The translations under genes were made by a program, and so were the position numbers. This document shows, piece after piece, positions 1 to 10,713 of a stretch of DNA of 64,000 bases. Positions within the stretch are counted from its first letter, which is position 1. Each line of letters begins with the position of its first letter. The stretch is taken from the NCBI GenBank assembly GCA_947471745.1, contig CANJKZ010000264.1, positions 69,501 through 133,500 on the forward strand, in the 5' to 3' direction. The notes below the pieces were generated by a model, which saw nothing but the letters and a program-made list of their open reading frames with translations, searched no databases and had not been told where the DNA came from. This DNA comes from Closterium sp. Naga37s-1 (taxonomy: Eukaryota; Streptophyta; Zygnematophyceae; Desmidiales; Closteriaceae).

Positions 1-792
1 GATACTCGGCCTAGTCACCGCGGTCCATGGCACGGAAACTCCTAAGGAGCCTGCCACAGTTCAGCAGGCTATGGGGGGGGAGCATAGGGAAAAATGGCGT
101 GAAGCCATGGACAAGGAACTGAAAGCACTGAAGGAGCGCAACACCTGGAAAGTTGTCCCTATCGGCGTGGCACGAAACAAGACAATACTCACCGGGAAGT
201 GGGTCTTCCGTGTGAAGACGAAAGCAGACGGCACCATTGACAAGTTCAAGGCACGCTGGGTCGTACGCGGCTTCGACCAAGAGCATGGACGTGACTTCAC
301 CGAGACATTCGCTCCGGTCAGCCAACACACTTCACTACGAATTCTTCTCGCGATCGCTGCCATGAACAAAAAGAAACTGCGGCAAATCGACGTCGCCAAT
401 GCATTCCTTTACGCACCTGTTGACGCCGAAATCTACGTCGAACATCCACACGGCTCCCACGGAGAACCCAACCAAGTCTGTCAGCTGCAAAAATCCCTGT
501 ACGGGATCAAACAAGCCCCAAGACTGTGGCAGCAATATCTACATGCTCGACTTACTCGCATCGGATTCCGGCAGCTACCGCACGACCAAGGCATGTACCG
601 GCTCACGAAAGGCGACGACTATATTCTATTAATCGTCTACGTAGACGATCTTCTCTACATCGGGTCGACCGACAACGTTACTACTTGGTTCGAAGGGGAG
701 CTACAGAAAGACCTCACGCTCACAGTATCATCTACCGTCACGCAATATCTCGACCTAAACATTCAGGAAGAAGAAAACGCGATCTACCTCAA
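1..792 (+). mobile_element. Copia element B, left part (reverse transcriptase), cut by element A
   Basis: Fossil Ty1/copia pol fragment entering from outside the window. The translation from about position 71 reads as the Copia RT (RVT_2): the KWVFRVKTKADGTIDKFKAR block, FAPVSQHTSLRILLA, the LYGIKQAPRLW block and the YVDDLLYIG catalytic box near 637-663. The coding stretch stops at the ctcaa target duplication (788-792), where element A begins, and the same element resumes at 8086. B belongs to a different Copia lineage from A: its protein is less GC-biased and its terminal repeat is longer and unlike that of A. Its gag, protease and integrase lie outside the window. Confidence 0.9.
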
Positions 793-917
793 TGTCAGAT
801 TTATATGACATAGCTACTGTAAGCTATAGTGGGGAAGCACATATGGGGTACAGTTTTCCTAGGGTTTGCATTTGTACCCAACTTTCCCTTAGTCATTCCA
901 TTCCTCGTTTCTTCTCA
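793..917 (+). repeat. 5' LTR of Copia A (125 bp)
   Basis: Starts tgtcagattt and ends cgtttcttctca, matching 7961-8085 except at three sites. At 125 bp it is very short for a Copia LTR. The ctcaa target duplication lies directly to its left. Confidence 0.95.
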
Positions 918-931
918 TGGTATCGAGCAGG
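918..931 (+). other. Primer-binding site of Copia A
   Basis: tggtatcgagcagg follows the 5' LTR without a gap. It resembles the complement of the initiator tRNA-Met 3' end (tggtatcagagc), the usual primer of plant Copia elements. The same 14 bases occur on the minus strand in element C (61920-61933). Confidence 0.8.
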
Positions 932-1246
932 TTCCCTAGTGGGAACGATTCCTAGGGCCCACCACCACGAAATTTTTTTTTCCTGCCCGGAGCGCGCTTC
1001 GCTCCGGCCCGAGTCGCGCCCGGTGTGCTCTCCCTACCGTCGCGCCCTCGCTAGGCCCCTCACGGCCCCGTCGCGTCGCCCTTAGCGGCCCTCTCACGGC
1101 TCGTCGCGCCGCCCCTACGGCCCTTCGCGCCGCCCTTACGGCCCTTCGTGCCGCCCTTACGGTCCGTCGCGCCCGTCGCGCCGTCCTTACGGCCCCTCGT
1201 GCCGCCCCTTACGGCCCCTCGCGCCGTCCCTTACGGCCCCTCGCGC

Positions 1247-1800
1247 GGCCCCGCCACCTACCTGTGCGGCCCCGCCACCTATCTGTGCGGCCCCGCCACC
1301 TTCCTGCTGGCCCCGCCACCTACCTGCGGCCCCGCCACCTACCAGCGGCCCCGCCACCTACCTGCGGCCCCGCCACCTACCTGCGGCCCCGCCACCTACC
1401 AGCGGCCCCGCCACCTACCTGCGGCCCCGCCACCTACCTGCGGCCCCGCCACCTACCTGCGGCCCCGCCACCTACTAGCGGCCCCGCCACCTACCTGCGG
1501 CCCCGCCACCTACCTTTGCGGCCCCGCCGCCTCCTCTCAGCGGCCCCGCCGCCTCCTCCCAGCGGCCCCGGACGCCGCCCTCTCAGCGGCCCCGCCGAGC
1601 CGCCCAGCAGCCGAGCCGCCCAGCAGCCGAGCCGCCCAGCCGCCGAGCCGCCCAGCAGCCGAGCCGCCCAGAAGCCGAGCCGCCGAGGCGCCCAACAGCC
1701 GAGCCGCCGAGCCACCCAGCAGCCGAGCCGCCGAGCCGCCCAGCAGCCGAGCCGCGGAGCCGCCCAGCAGCCGAGCCGCCGAGCCGCCCTGCAGCCGAAC
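1247..1800 (+). repeat. GC-rich minisatellite leader of Copia A
   Basis: Two tandem arrays between primer site and gag. At about 1247-1530 a unit of about 19 bp (ggccccgccacctacctgc and variants) repeats about fifteen times. At about 1590-1800 units built on gccgagccgcccagca follow. Frames through the arrays are open by composition and give Pro/Ala/Ser/Arg repeats. I read this as an untranslated leader, not a gene. Confidence 0.85.
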
Positions 1801-1888
1801 CACCCGAGCCGCCCTGTCCGGTAAGAGCAGCGCCTCTTTCACAGCACTGCCCTCACCCTACTGTTTGCGCTGCTAGTCTACTGCTGTC

Positions 1889-2914
1889 ATGGCTACCCCT
1901 AGTGTCCTCGCTTTTGACGCTGAGGGTCGGGCCATTGACTTTGACGTCTGGATAGATGACCTGCAGCTTTTCTTACAGTGCGACAGAGCAGACGGCCTCT
2001 CCCTCTTTGACCTCACTTCTGGTGCCTCTCCTGCCCCCGCTGCTGATGCTGACGCCACTGTTCGCTCACAGTGGGCCACGCGCGATGCTGCTGCACGTCT
2101 TGCTGTGCGTCGCCACCTGCCTACCTCTGAGCGTGCGCACTTTAGCCAGTACAAGAGTGCTCAGACCTTGTACGACGCTGTAGTTGCGCGCTACTCGTCC
2201 CCTGCCACTGCTGCACTGAGCCGCCTCATGCTACCGTACCTCTTCCCTGACCTTGCTGCCTTTCCCACAGTCGCTGACCTCATTACGCACCTCCGCACTA
2301 GTGACACTCGCTACCGCGCTGCGCTTCCTACTGAGTTCTGCGCCAAGAACCCCCCCCCCATGTACATCACCCTCTACTACATAGTCACCCGGCTCCCTGA
2401 CTCCCTTCGCGTAGTCAGGGACCACTTCCTCTCAGTTTGCCCCACCACTCTCACCGTTGACCTCCTCGAGAAGTCCCTCCTAGCAGCAGAGAAGAGCATA
2501 GTAGCTGTAGGAGCCTCTCGTGGTGACCCTCGCACCCCCATCTTTGAGGGGTGTTCCCCCTCCCCCCTTTTGCCCTCAGTTGCCTCTGCTGCTGCGGCCG
2601 ACCTCGTTGGGCTTGAGTCGGTCGGTGCGGCGTCTACCCCAAGCGGGAGACGCCGCCCTGGCAAGGGCAAGGGGGGCAGGGGCACTGGAGGAGCTAGCGG
2701 GGGCGGTGGAGGCGGCGGTGGAGGCCGTGGAGGGGGTGGGGGTGGCGGTGGGGGTGGTGGTGGGGGTGGAGGTGTCGGTGGCGGCGGTGGAGGCGGAGGC
2801 GGCGGCGGCGGTGGCGGTGGGAGCGGAGGTGGCGGCGGTGGAGGAGGCGGCGGCGGAGGAGGTGGAGCTGGTCGGGGTGGCGCTGCGCAGAGGGTCGGCT
2901 CCGGTGGTGGTCAG

Positions 2915-2946
<32 letters not shown>

Positions 2947-5900
2947 CACTCGTGACATCCCCCCTCCTCAACAGCTCTGTGAGTGGTACGCTGCACGCCA
3001 GCGGGGTGGGGGTACTGGTCCGTGCACCTACGTCCTACGCACCGGCGACCGCGCGGGTGACCAGTGCGGGGGTGCGCACTCCACCCAGCGCTGCTTTGGC
3101 CGCCTGACGGACGCTTGGCGTCACCAGTTCCCTGAGGCCACTGAGATCCCCCGCTGGGGTGAGCTGTCTAGGGCGGGTGTCGCTGTCTTTGACCTTGACT
3201 TTGATGCTATTCTTGCTGCCATGTATACTGTGACTCTTAGTGATGAGGGTGACTGTTACCGGTGTTTTCCGCCCGACCCGGGCATTGAGACTGCTGCTCT
3301 AGGTACTGGTGAGGCTGCTGCTCTAGGTGCTAGCGAGGCTGCTGATCTAGGTGCGTCTGCTCCCTCAGGTGCTGGTGAGTCTGCTCTCTCAGGTTCTGCG
3401 TCGGCTTCGGCCTCCCACACCTTCACCCTTGACTCGGGGGCTTCTCGCTCCTTCTTTCGAGACCGCACCACACTCACGCCGCTTGGCCGGCCAGTTGCGG
3501 TCTCTCTGGCAGACCCCTCTGGGGGTCCTGTCCTTGCTCACTTCTCCACTGTCCTCCCGTGTCCGGCGGCCCCCTCTGGCACCCTGTCTGGTCTTTACCT
3601 CCCCTTGTTCTCTACGAACTTGGTGAGTGGTGCTGACCTACAGGATGCGGGGGTTCACCAATTCACTCCTGCGAGTCAGCGGGTGACCCACTGCACGGAC
3701 GCTCGGACTGGCCGACACCTGGCCACGTTTACCCGTCGGCCGGGGTCGAGCCTGTACACCCTGACCACTGCGTCTCCTCCAGTCACTGCATCTGGTCAGG
3801 TAGCTGCGTCGGGTCAGGTGTTTGCTGCAGCGTCCAGGTCTGGTCCTGAGTCTGCCCCCTGTTCGTGTCGCCTCCTGTCTCACGAGACTCTCCTCTGGCA
3901 CCACCGCCTTGGTCACCCCTCCCTGCTTCGTCTCCGAGGCATGGCCTCCCGTGTCCTTGTCTCTGGTCTTCCCCAGTCCCTCCCTCCCCTTCCTCCGGGG
4001 CCTGGCCCTACCTGCGTCCCCTGTGTCGAGGGGCGGCAGCGGGCTGCCCCTCACTCCTCCCAGTTTCCTCCGACAGAGGCCCCGCTGCAGACGCTTCACA
4101 TGGACGTGTGGGGCCCAGCCCGCGTCCGTGGACAGGGTCACGAGCGCTACTTCCTGCTGGTGGTTGACGACTACTCGCGTTACACCACAGTCTTCCCCTT
4201 GCGCAGCAAGGGTGATGTCACTGAGGTGTTGATCGACTGGATCCGCGCAGCTCGTCTCCAGCTCAGGCAGAGCTTCGGCTCGGACTTTCCTGTTCTGCGT
4301 CTGCACTCTGACAGAGGTGGAGAGTTCTCCTCTGGCCTTCTGCGAGCCTACTGTCGTGCACGAGGCATCCGCCAGACCTTCACGCTTCCGGACTCTCCAC
4401 AGCAAAATGGGATTGCTGAGCGCCGCATTGGCATGGTCATGGACGTCGCCCGTACGTCCATGATGCATGCGGCTGCCCCCCATTTTCTGTGGCCGTTTGC
4501 GGTTCGGTACGCGGCGCATCAGATCAACCTTCACCCCAGGGTCTCCATGCCGGAGACCTCCCCAGCCTTGCTGTGGACGGGGGAAGGTTGGCGATGCGTC
4601 TGCGTTCCGTGTCTGGGGATCTCGGGCGTTTGTCCGAGACTTGTCTGCGGACAAGCTGTCCCCTCGTGCTGCTCCTTGCGTCTTCCTTGGCTTCCCCCCT
4701 GACGCGCCAGGGTGGCAGTTCTACCACCCCACCTCTCGCCGTATTCTGTCCTCCCAGGACGTCACGTTTGACGAGTCGGTCCCCTACTACCGCCTCTTCC
4801 CCTACCGCACTCCGTCCCTCCCCCCGCCACCGCTCTTCCTTGTACCAGGTCCCCCCCCGGTAGACCCCCTCCCCCCTCAGGGTCCTGCCCCTTCAGGTGT
4901 GTCCCAGGTAGACGCAGTCGAGCCTGTCGAGGTTACTGGTGACTCTGGTGCTGCTGAGGGTGCTGAGCCAGGGGGTGCTGACTCTGGGGGTGCTGAGCGT
5001 GTGGGTGCTACGCCTGGGGGTGCTGAGCCTGAGGGTGCTACTACTGGGGGTCCTGAGCCTGGGGGTGCTGAGCCTGGGGGTGCTACTACTGGGGGTACTG
5101 GGCCTGGGGGTGCTGAGCCTGGGGGTGCTACGCCTGGGGGTGCTGAGCCTGGGGGTGCCACGCCTGGAGGTGCTGAGCTTGGGGGTGCGGAGCCTGAGGG
5201 AGCTGGGCCTGCTCGTGTGACGTCTGGCGGTGCTGAGCCTGGAGGTTCTCCGGGTGCTTCGTCTCGGCGGGAGCCACTCTCTCCACAGGAGCTGCGCGAG
5301 TGGTTTGCCCGGCGCTGGAGGCGTGCTGCTGGAGCTGGAGGTTCGTCGGCTGCTGAGGGTGCTGGTGCCGCGGGTCCCTGAGGTGCTCGTACTGGGAGTA
5401 CTGGAGCTGCTGGAGCTGAGGTGCTGCTGGCGCTGGTGCTGCCGCTGGGGGTACTGGTGCTGTCCCTGCTGTGTCTGGAGTCGCCGCGCGGCCTAGGCCG
5501 TACTTCGTTCCGCTCCTTCAGCAGGTTCTTGGTCTCCCGCCTTCTACTGGTCCTCCTCCTCCCTTAGAGTGTCCACAGCCTGTCCCGTCACAGTTACAGT
5601 TACAGCCGGCCTCCCCACTGCCCGCTCCTTCTCCCTACACTGGTCCTACTGGAGGTCTTGCTGAGCGTCGTGAGCCTGCGTCTCGCCCTACGTCGCCTGT
5701 CCGTGCTGCTCGCACTAGTGGTCGTGGTTCGCGTCAGCGTCCTCCTCCTGTCCCTGGCACGCACCGGATGTCTCTGCGTCCGTCCACTGCTCCTCTGCGT
5801 GCCCCTTTGCCTTCTCCTCCTGAGTCCTCTCTTCCTGCTCTTCCTGACCCGGAGTCGGACTCTCTTCGTGCTGCCAGTCCTACTGTCACGCGTCTCCTTG

Positions 5901-7753
5901 CTACTGTTGTCACTGACCCTTCCTTTGAGTCCACTGCTGCGTCTGCCCTAGTTACTGAGCTCGTCGACTTTGCTGCTCGCTGTCGTCTAGACTACGCTGC
6001 TAGTCTTGTTGCTGAGTCTGAGTCTATCTGTCCTCCGTCCGTCGGGGGTGAGTGTGCCCTTGGCACGGACGTCCTTGAGGACAGGCAGGAGGAGTTCCAG
6101 TGTTTGGCTGCTGCTTCACCTCATCTCGTGTCCGTACTGCTTACCCCTGAGGGAGACCCGGATGCACTTGACATCCCGACTCCGCGCTCTTACGCGGAGG
6201 CGATAGAGGGTCCCTACTCCTCTCAGTGGCAGGCAGCTATGGACGCAGAGATGGCTTCCTGGAAGTCCACAGGCACCTACGTTGACGAGGTTCCCCCGCC
6301 TGGGGCGAACATCGTCAGTGGCATGTGGATTTTCAGGGTGAAGCGGCCGCCGGGTTCTCCGCCTGTCTTCAAGGCGCGTTACGTGGCTCGTGGCTTCAGT
6401 CAGCGGCAGGGAGTTGACTACTTTCAGACCTTCTCTCCCACCCCGAAGATGACCACTCTTCGGGTACTGCTGCACATAGCTGCTCACCGCGACTACGAGC
6501 TGCACTCTCTTGACTTCAGCACTGCTTTCTTGCAGGGCAGCCTGCACGAGGAGATCTGGCTGCGTCGCCCACCTGGCTTCACTGGGTCCTTTCCTCCTGG
6601 CACCCAGTGGAGCCTCCGGCGGCCAGTCTACGGTCTCCGCCAGGCACCGCGTGAGTGGCACGACACACTGAGGACTACACTTGCGGCTCTTGGGTTTTCT
6701 CCCTCTACTGCCGACCCGTCGCTGTTTCTGCGCACCGACACTTCTTTGCCGCCGTTCTACATCCTCGTGTACGTCGACGACTTGGTCTTCGCCACAACTG
6801 ACACTACTGGACTCGCCCACGTGAAGTCCGAGCTGCAGAAGAGACACACGTGCACAGACCTGGGTGAACTGCGTAGCTACCTTGGCTTGCAAATCACCCG
6901 GGACAGAGCACGCCGCACCATTACCCTGACTCAGTCACACATGGTGCAGCAGGTCCTTCAGCGCTTCGGCTTCACGTACTCCTCGCCTCAGGCCACTCCT
7001 CTGCCTACTCGCCACTCGCTCTCAGCTCTGCCTTCGGATGAGTCCGTAGAGTCGAGTGGCCCGTACCCAGAGCTTGTTGGCTGCCTCATGTACCTGATGA
7101 CCTGCACACGACCTGACCTTGCATACCCTCTTAGCATTCTTGCACGCTATGTTGCTCCTGGGAGACACAGACCGGAGCACATGGCTGCAGCGAAGAGGGT
7201 GTTGCGCTACTTGTGCAGTACGTCGGGCATGGGGCTTGTGCTTGGAGGGCAGAGTCCAGTGGTCCTCACTGGGCACGCAGACGCTTCTTGGGCTGACGAC
7301 CAGGCTACGCAGCGGTCGTCACAGGGTTACACCTTCAGCCTTGGTTCCGGCTCTGTTTCGTGGCGGGCTACCCGCTCGTCTTCTGTTCTCGGCTCCAGTT
7401 GTGAGGCTGAGATCTACGCCGGGGCCATGGCTGCACAGGAGCTTCGCTGGCTCACCTACCTGCTGACTGACCTCGGAGAGCCGCCTCGTTCTCCTCCAGT
7501 ACTGTACGTAGACAACAAGGCCATGCTGGCCTTGTGTCGAGAGCAGAGACTGGAGCACAGAACGAAGCACATTGCTCTCCGCTACTTCCTTGCTCGTGAG
7601 CTACAGCAGCGTGGTCAGCTGCGGCTTGCGTACGTGGCCTCTGAGGCCAACACTGCTGATATCTTCACCAAGGCACTTGCGCCTTGTGATCATCAGCGCT
7701 TCTGTACTCAGCTGGGTCTTGTGCCTACCTTGCCTCACTTGCTCACCCCTTGA
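1889..7753 (+). CDS. Copia A gag-pol coding region (fossil)
   Basis: Begins at an ATG at 1889 (MATPSVLAFDAEG) and ends in a TGA just before the 3' untranslated part. In order: a gag core of about 240 residues; a tract of more than 80 mostly glycine residues (about 2690-2880); an atypical Cys/His cluster C-X13-C-X3-H-X4-C (about 3023-3092); aspartic protease LDSGASRSFF (about 3428); GAG-pre-integrase HHRLGHPS with CVPC (about 3900-4030); integrase with MDVWGP, DDYSRY, SDRGGEFSS and NGIAERR (about 4098-4430); a repetitive linker; RT with YVDDLVFA (about 6769); RNase H with HADASWADD, SSCEAEIYAG and YVDNKAM (about 7275-7530). The region looks broken in about two places, so it is a fossil copy. 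The domain order protease-integrase-RT-RNase H is diagnostic of Copia. Confidence 0.9.
4950..5215 (+). repeat. 15-bp repeat array coding the integrase-RT linker of A
   Basis: Imperfect tandem copies of gggggtgctgagcct encode Gly-Gly-Ala-Glu-Pro repeats between integrase and RT. The same linker array is present in C (about 57715-57965, minus) and G (about 44385-44545), with different copy numbers. Confidence 0.85.
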
Positions 7754-7960
7754 CCTTGTTTGTACTGTTGCATATATATATACACCTGCTCTTGCTTGCC
7801 TAGCCTTATATATATATGTAATCCTGCATGTGAACTGGCCTTGTGGCCTTGAACTTGTGCTCGGAATGTGTGGTGACTTTGTGATCCACCCTGAGCTTGT
7901 TTTGCTTTGCTTGACTGGTCTTGTGACCCCTTGTTCTCCCCCACTTTGCCTATGGGGGTG

Positions 7961-8085
7961 TGTCAGATTTATATGACTTAGCTACTGTAGGCTATAGTGG
8001 GGTAGCACATATGGGGTACAGTTTTCCTAGGGTTTGCATTTGTACCCAACTTTCCCTTAGTCATTCCATTCCTCGTTTCTTCTCA
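7961..8085 (+). repeat. 3' LTR of Copia A, preceded by polypurine tract
   Basis: 125-bp copy of 793-917. The purine-rich tatgggggtg at 7951-7960 directly before it is the likely polypurine tract, and the same motif precedes the 3' LTRs of G, C and F. The ctcaa duplication follows at 8086-8090. Confidence 0.95.
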
Positions 8086-8894
8086 CTCAACGCTGCAAAG
8101 TACGCCGACACCATCGCCAAACGCTTCTCACTTACGCCGACCACCATCTCTACGCCATACCGCTACACGGCAGGAAACAACAAGGAAGGATCCGCTCCAC
8201 TAAAATCCGCCGACATACGCAACTACCAGAGGAAGATGGGATGCCTCCTCTTCGCAGCTGTTACTTGTCGTCCAGACCTATTGTACTCCGCAAGCCAGCT
8301 CGCAACCTATCTCAAGAGACCTGAAGGAGAACACATGGCCGAACTCGACCGTGCTCTCCACTATCTCGTCAGCACCGCAACCGTCGGTCTAACCTACCAC
8401 AAGAACGGGACTACGATACCTAAACTAGTCGGCTACGTCGACGCAGATCAGGCCGGCTACATCTATCGCCTCGAACCTATCGGACCTATTTCCTGGCAAT
8501 CGAGCAAGCAGGAACTAATCGCTCTCTCCTCAGCTGAAGCTGAATATATCGCACTCTGCTCAGCCACCAAGGAAGGACTGTACCTTCGCGAACTTCTGGA
8601 GGAGGCGAAGCTGGCTCAGTTACCCAGCTTCTCCTTGTTCTGCGACAACCAGTCGGCAATTCGCATAGCCAACAAAAACGGATTCGCGAACAGGACGAAG
8701 CATATCGCCCTGCGATATTTCTTCGTAAAGGACGAGATCGAGAAGGGGAGACTTGAGCTGTCTTACTGTCCCACATCCGAGATGGCAGCTGATTACTTGA
8801 CCAAGAAGCTCGGAAAGTCGAAGTTCGAATATTGCATGCTGCTGACTGGACAAAGCCACGTTATCAGCAGCGACACTCCAGAAGCGAAGGAGAG
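8086..8894 (+). mobile_element. Copia element B, right part (RT end and RNase H)
   Basis: Continuation of the element at 1-792 beyond insertion A. The translation begins LNAAKYADTIAKRFSL and includes KMGCLLFAAVTCRPDL, the RNase H blocks YVDADQAGY, SWQSSKQELIALSSAEAEY, LFCDNQSAIRIA and RTKHIALRYFFVKD, and ends at VGNN with a TGA at about 8908, inside the start of the 3' LTR. The gaagcgaaggagag run before 8895 is a plausible polypurine tract. Confidence 0.88.
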
Positions 8895-9281
8895 TGTTGG
8901 AAACAATTGATTTTAGCGCCTCTGTCGTGTCGAAACACCAAGTCAGAAGCGAAGCGAAACATATTGAAGCATCAGCGAGTCAACCCTCGGAGGTTGAACA
9001 ACTGCTGGAGGTTACGCGAAAGTCAAAGGATAGCGACCTTTGACCTGACAAATACAGCGCGACAGCAAGGACAAACAACTGACTCGCTACTAAGCAGTTG
9101 CTCGAGTCGACACTGTATCGAACCGCAACAGCAACAGTAAAACGGTTATTAACCGTATCTCTTCATATTCCTTGTATCCTTATAAAAGCTTGTATCTCTT
9201 TGTTTTAATCAATCTACTTTGCCCTCACATACTAGCGCAAGGTGGTTCACAAGTCTCTTATTTAACGCTTCCGCTATTACA
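8895..9281 (+). repeat. Probable 3' LTR of Copia B
   Basis: Begins tgttggaaacaatt directly after a purine tract, a typical Copia LTR start, holds a TATA-like ccttataaaagc near 9177 and could end in attaca at 9281. The partner LTR lies outside the window, so the right boundary is inferred. Confidence 0.6.
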
Positions 9282-9330
9282 TTGTCCTACCCTGAATTTA
9301 GTCTTGCAAAGATCCTAAGGGCTTTCTCAG

Positions 9331-9478
9331 CCCAACACAATCAGAGCAGCGCGACGCCAAACTGGGCGATCTGATGACTGCAGCTCTCCTGCCCAGTGAT
9401 GGTCTGAACTGGGTGAATGTGGTAGCCGTGTTCAATGCTAGGAAGAAGCGCCGTCCTGCCCAGGAGTTTCTGTATTGA
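9331..9478 (+). CDS. Possible terminal exon of a truncated host gene
   Basis: After a plausible acceptor (gggctttctcag, ending 9330) an open frame reads EQRDAKLGDLMTAALLPSDG, then GLNWVNVVAVFNARKKRRPA and QEFLY before a TGA at 9476-9478; an internal ATG lies at 9374. Composition and residue pattern look like real protein sequence. The RRPAQEFLY stretch recalls, weakly and from memory, the C-terminal winged helix of kleisins (Rad21/REC8), but I cannot confirm that. Any upstream exons would lie where Copia B now sits or left of the window, so this may be the remnant of a gene cut by that insertion. Confidence 0.3.
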
Positions 9479-10713
9479 CTTGTGCTGCTCTGCTCCCTGC
9501 TAGGAGTATTCTGCTGGAACCGGACCAGGCCAGACCATCCCATATGTAGGTCGTGTTGTTGTTCTAGTTCTAGTCATATATTTATTGTTCTTTGCACGTC
9601 ATGTCAACCTAAACATTAAGCGTTGGTTAAAAAAAAATGGTACAACTAACCGAGGTCCACAGTACACTGACGAGCACGAGTAACAATGCAGCCAACACTG
9701 ATACCGTATACTCCCGGACAAAACACCCCCCCATAATTGTACACCCCCGGGTAGCTTGTGCGGGGTGGGTGTTATGGGGAGCCTCGTTTCTACTATACCC
9801 CCCTTTTGGGCTGATTTTCTATAACACCCCCCTTTTCTTACGAATTCGTTATAATAGTCGTTAACGAGTAGCTGCAATATTGAAGAATATCGCGAAAATT
9901 TCTCCGTAGATGAAATTTCGCGGTACATTCACTTACAATCTACCGAGATTTCCCCCATCGCACTACTTCGCTGTGACCACGTGCAGGCGAATCTTCCGCT
10001 GCAAGTGGCAAGAGAGGTGCCACATGGCATTTTCGTGGGGGTGATGAAGCTCATGGCCGAAACCCACATTCGCGCCTCAGACAGTGATGTTAAAATGAAA
10101 ATCAAAACACCCACATTGTCTAATTAAATAAACACTAACACTAAAATATACCATATGTAAAGACCCGGGTATTATGTATTTTTTTCCTATGAGGAGACCC
10201 CCCCCATTTTTTCCCTGTATTTTTAGCTATACCCTAGGGTGCTATGTCCGGGAGAATACGGTACTCAAGACTGACATGGCTGCCCCCCTTACTGAAAGAC
10301 CAGCTTTGGCAACCTGCCCTTTCGACTAAGAGTGCTTCCAAACCTATCCAGAGGCCTGCGTCAGGCTGTCAGTACAGCGCACCACTGTTCGGACAAGCAC
10401 GACCTCTCCTGCACAAGGTGAAAATCGTGGCGGCAAAATTCCGTTTTTAGATGCGTCATGGGCAGAAATATGCTCAGCATCTACACGTAGCATCAATGTT
10501 GTGTACAAGATTTGGATCATCACTACAGGCTAACAAATGCCGTTCTTATCAGCTGCTCTCCTACAACCCTCCTGCTCCCTTTTGCCTACCCTATCCAGCA
10601 GTGTTCCCACAACTTGCAAATTAATGCCAGGGCTAATGCAGCCTCAGGCGAAAAACTAGAACCTGGCCCTGCAAAGATCAGCATAACACCAGTCATGGGA
10701 TCTAGGCTTCAGC
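9479..10713. other. Intergenic stretch with no recognised gene
   Basis: No convincing coding region on either strand. Small features: a short imperfect inverted repeat, cgcgaaaattt / aaatttcgcg, at about 9892-9924; a twice-repeated cccccctttt-bearing phrase near 9796-9838; C-rich runs near 9727-9750 and 10198-10210. The right end is the 3' flank of the deubiquitinase gene. Confidence 0.6.

Larger units (their letters stand above)
793..8085 (+). mobile_element. Copia LTR retrotransposon A, complete with both LTRs, inserted in B
   Basis: Ty1/copia element of 7293 bp bounded by 125-bp LTRs and a 5-bp target duplication, ctcaa, at 788-792 and 8086-8090. Order: LTR, primer-binding site, about 1 kb GC-rich leader with minisatellites, gag, protease, integrase, a repeat-coded linker, RT, RNase H, polypurine tract, LTR. 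The LTRs differ at three sites by eye, so the insertion is recent. It is full length but its coding region is broken, about two breaks. Elements C and G in this window have the same architecture and closely related proteins, so A is one copy of an amplified lineage. Confidence 0.95.

Noticed and set aside
1247-1800. Regular repeat arrays that might suggest a CRISPR array
   Set aside because: Units are contiguous with no unique spacers, and the setting is a eukaryotic Copia leader. The arrays at 40225-41040 and 61080-61805 are the same kind of sequence.
1148-1876. Long Pro/Ala/Ser-rich open frames in the Copia leaders
   Set aside because: Open in several frames on both strands because stops are rare in such GC-rich repeats; they lie between primer site and gag and are not conserved as protein between A, C and G.
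9892-9924. Short inverted repeat as a terminator or hairpin RNA
   Set aside because: Ten to eleven bases per arm in an AT-rich stretch is expected by chance, and there is no adjoining gene it could serve.
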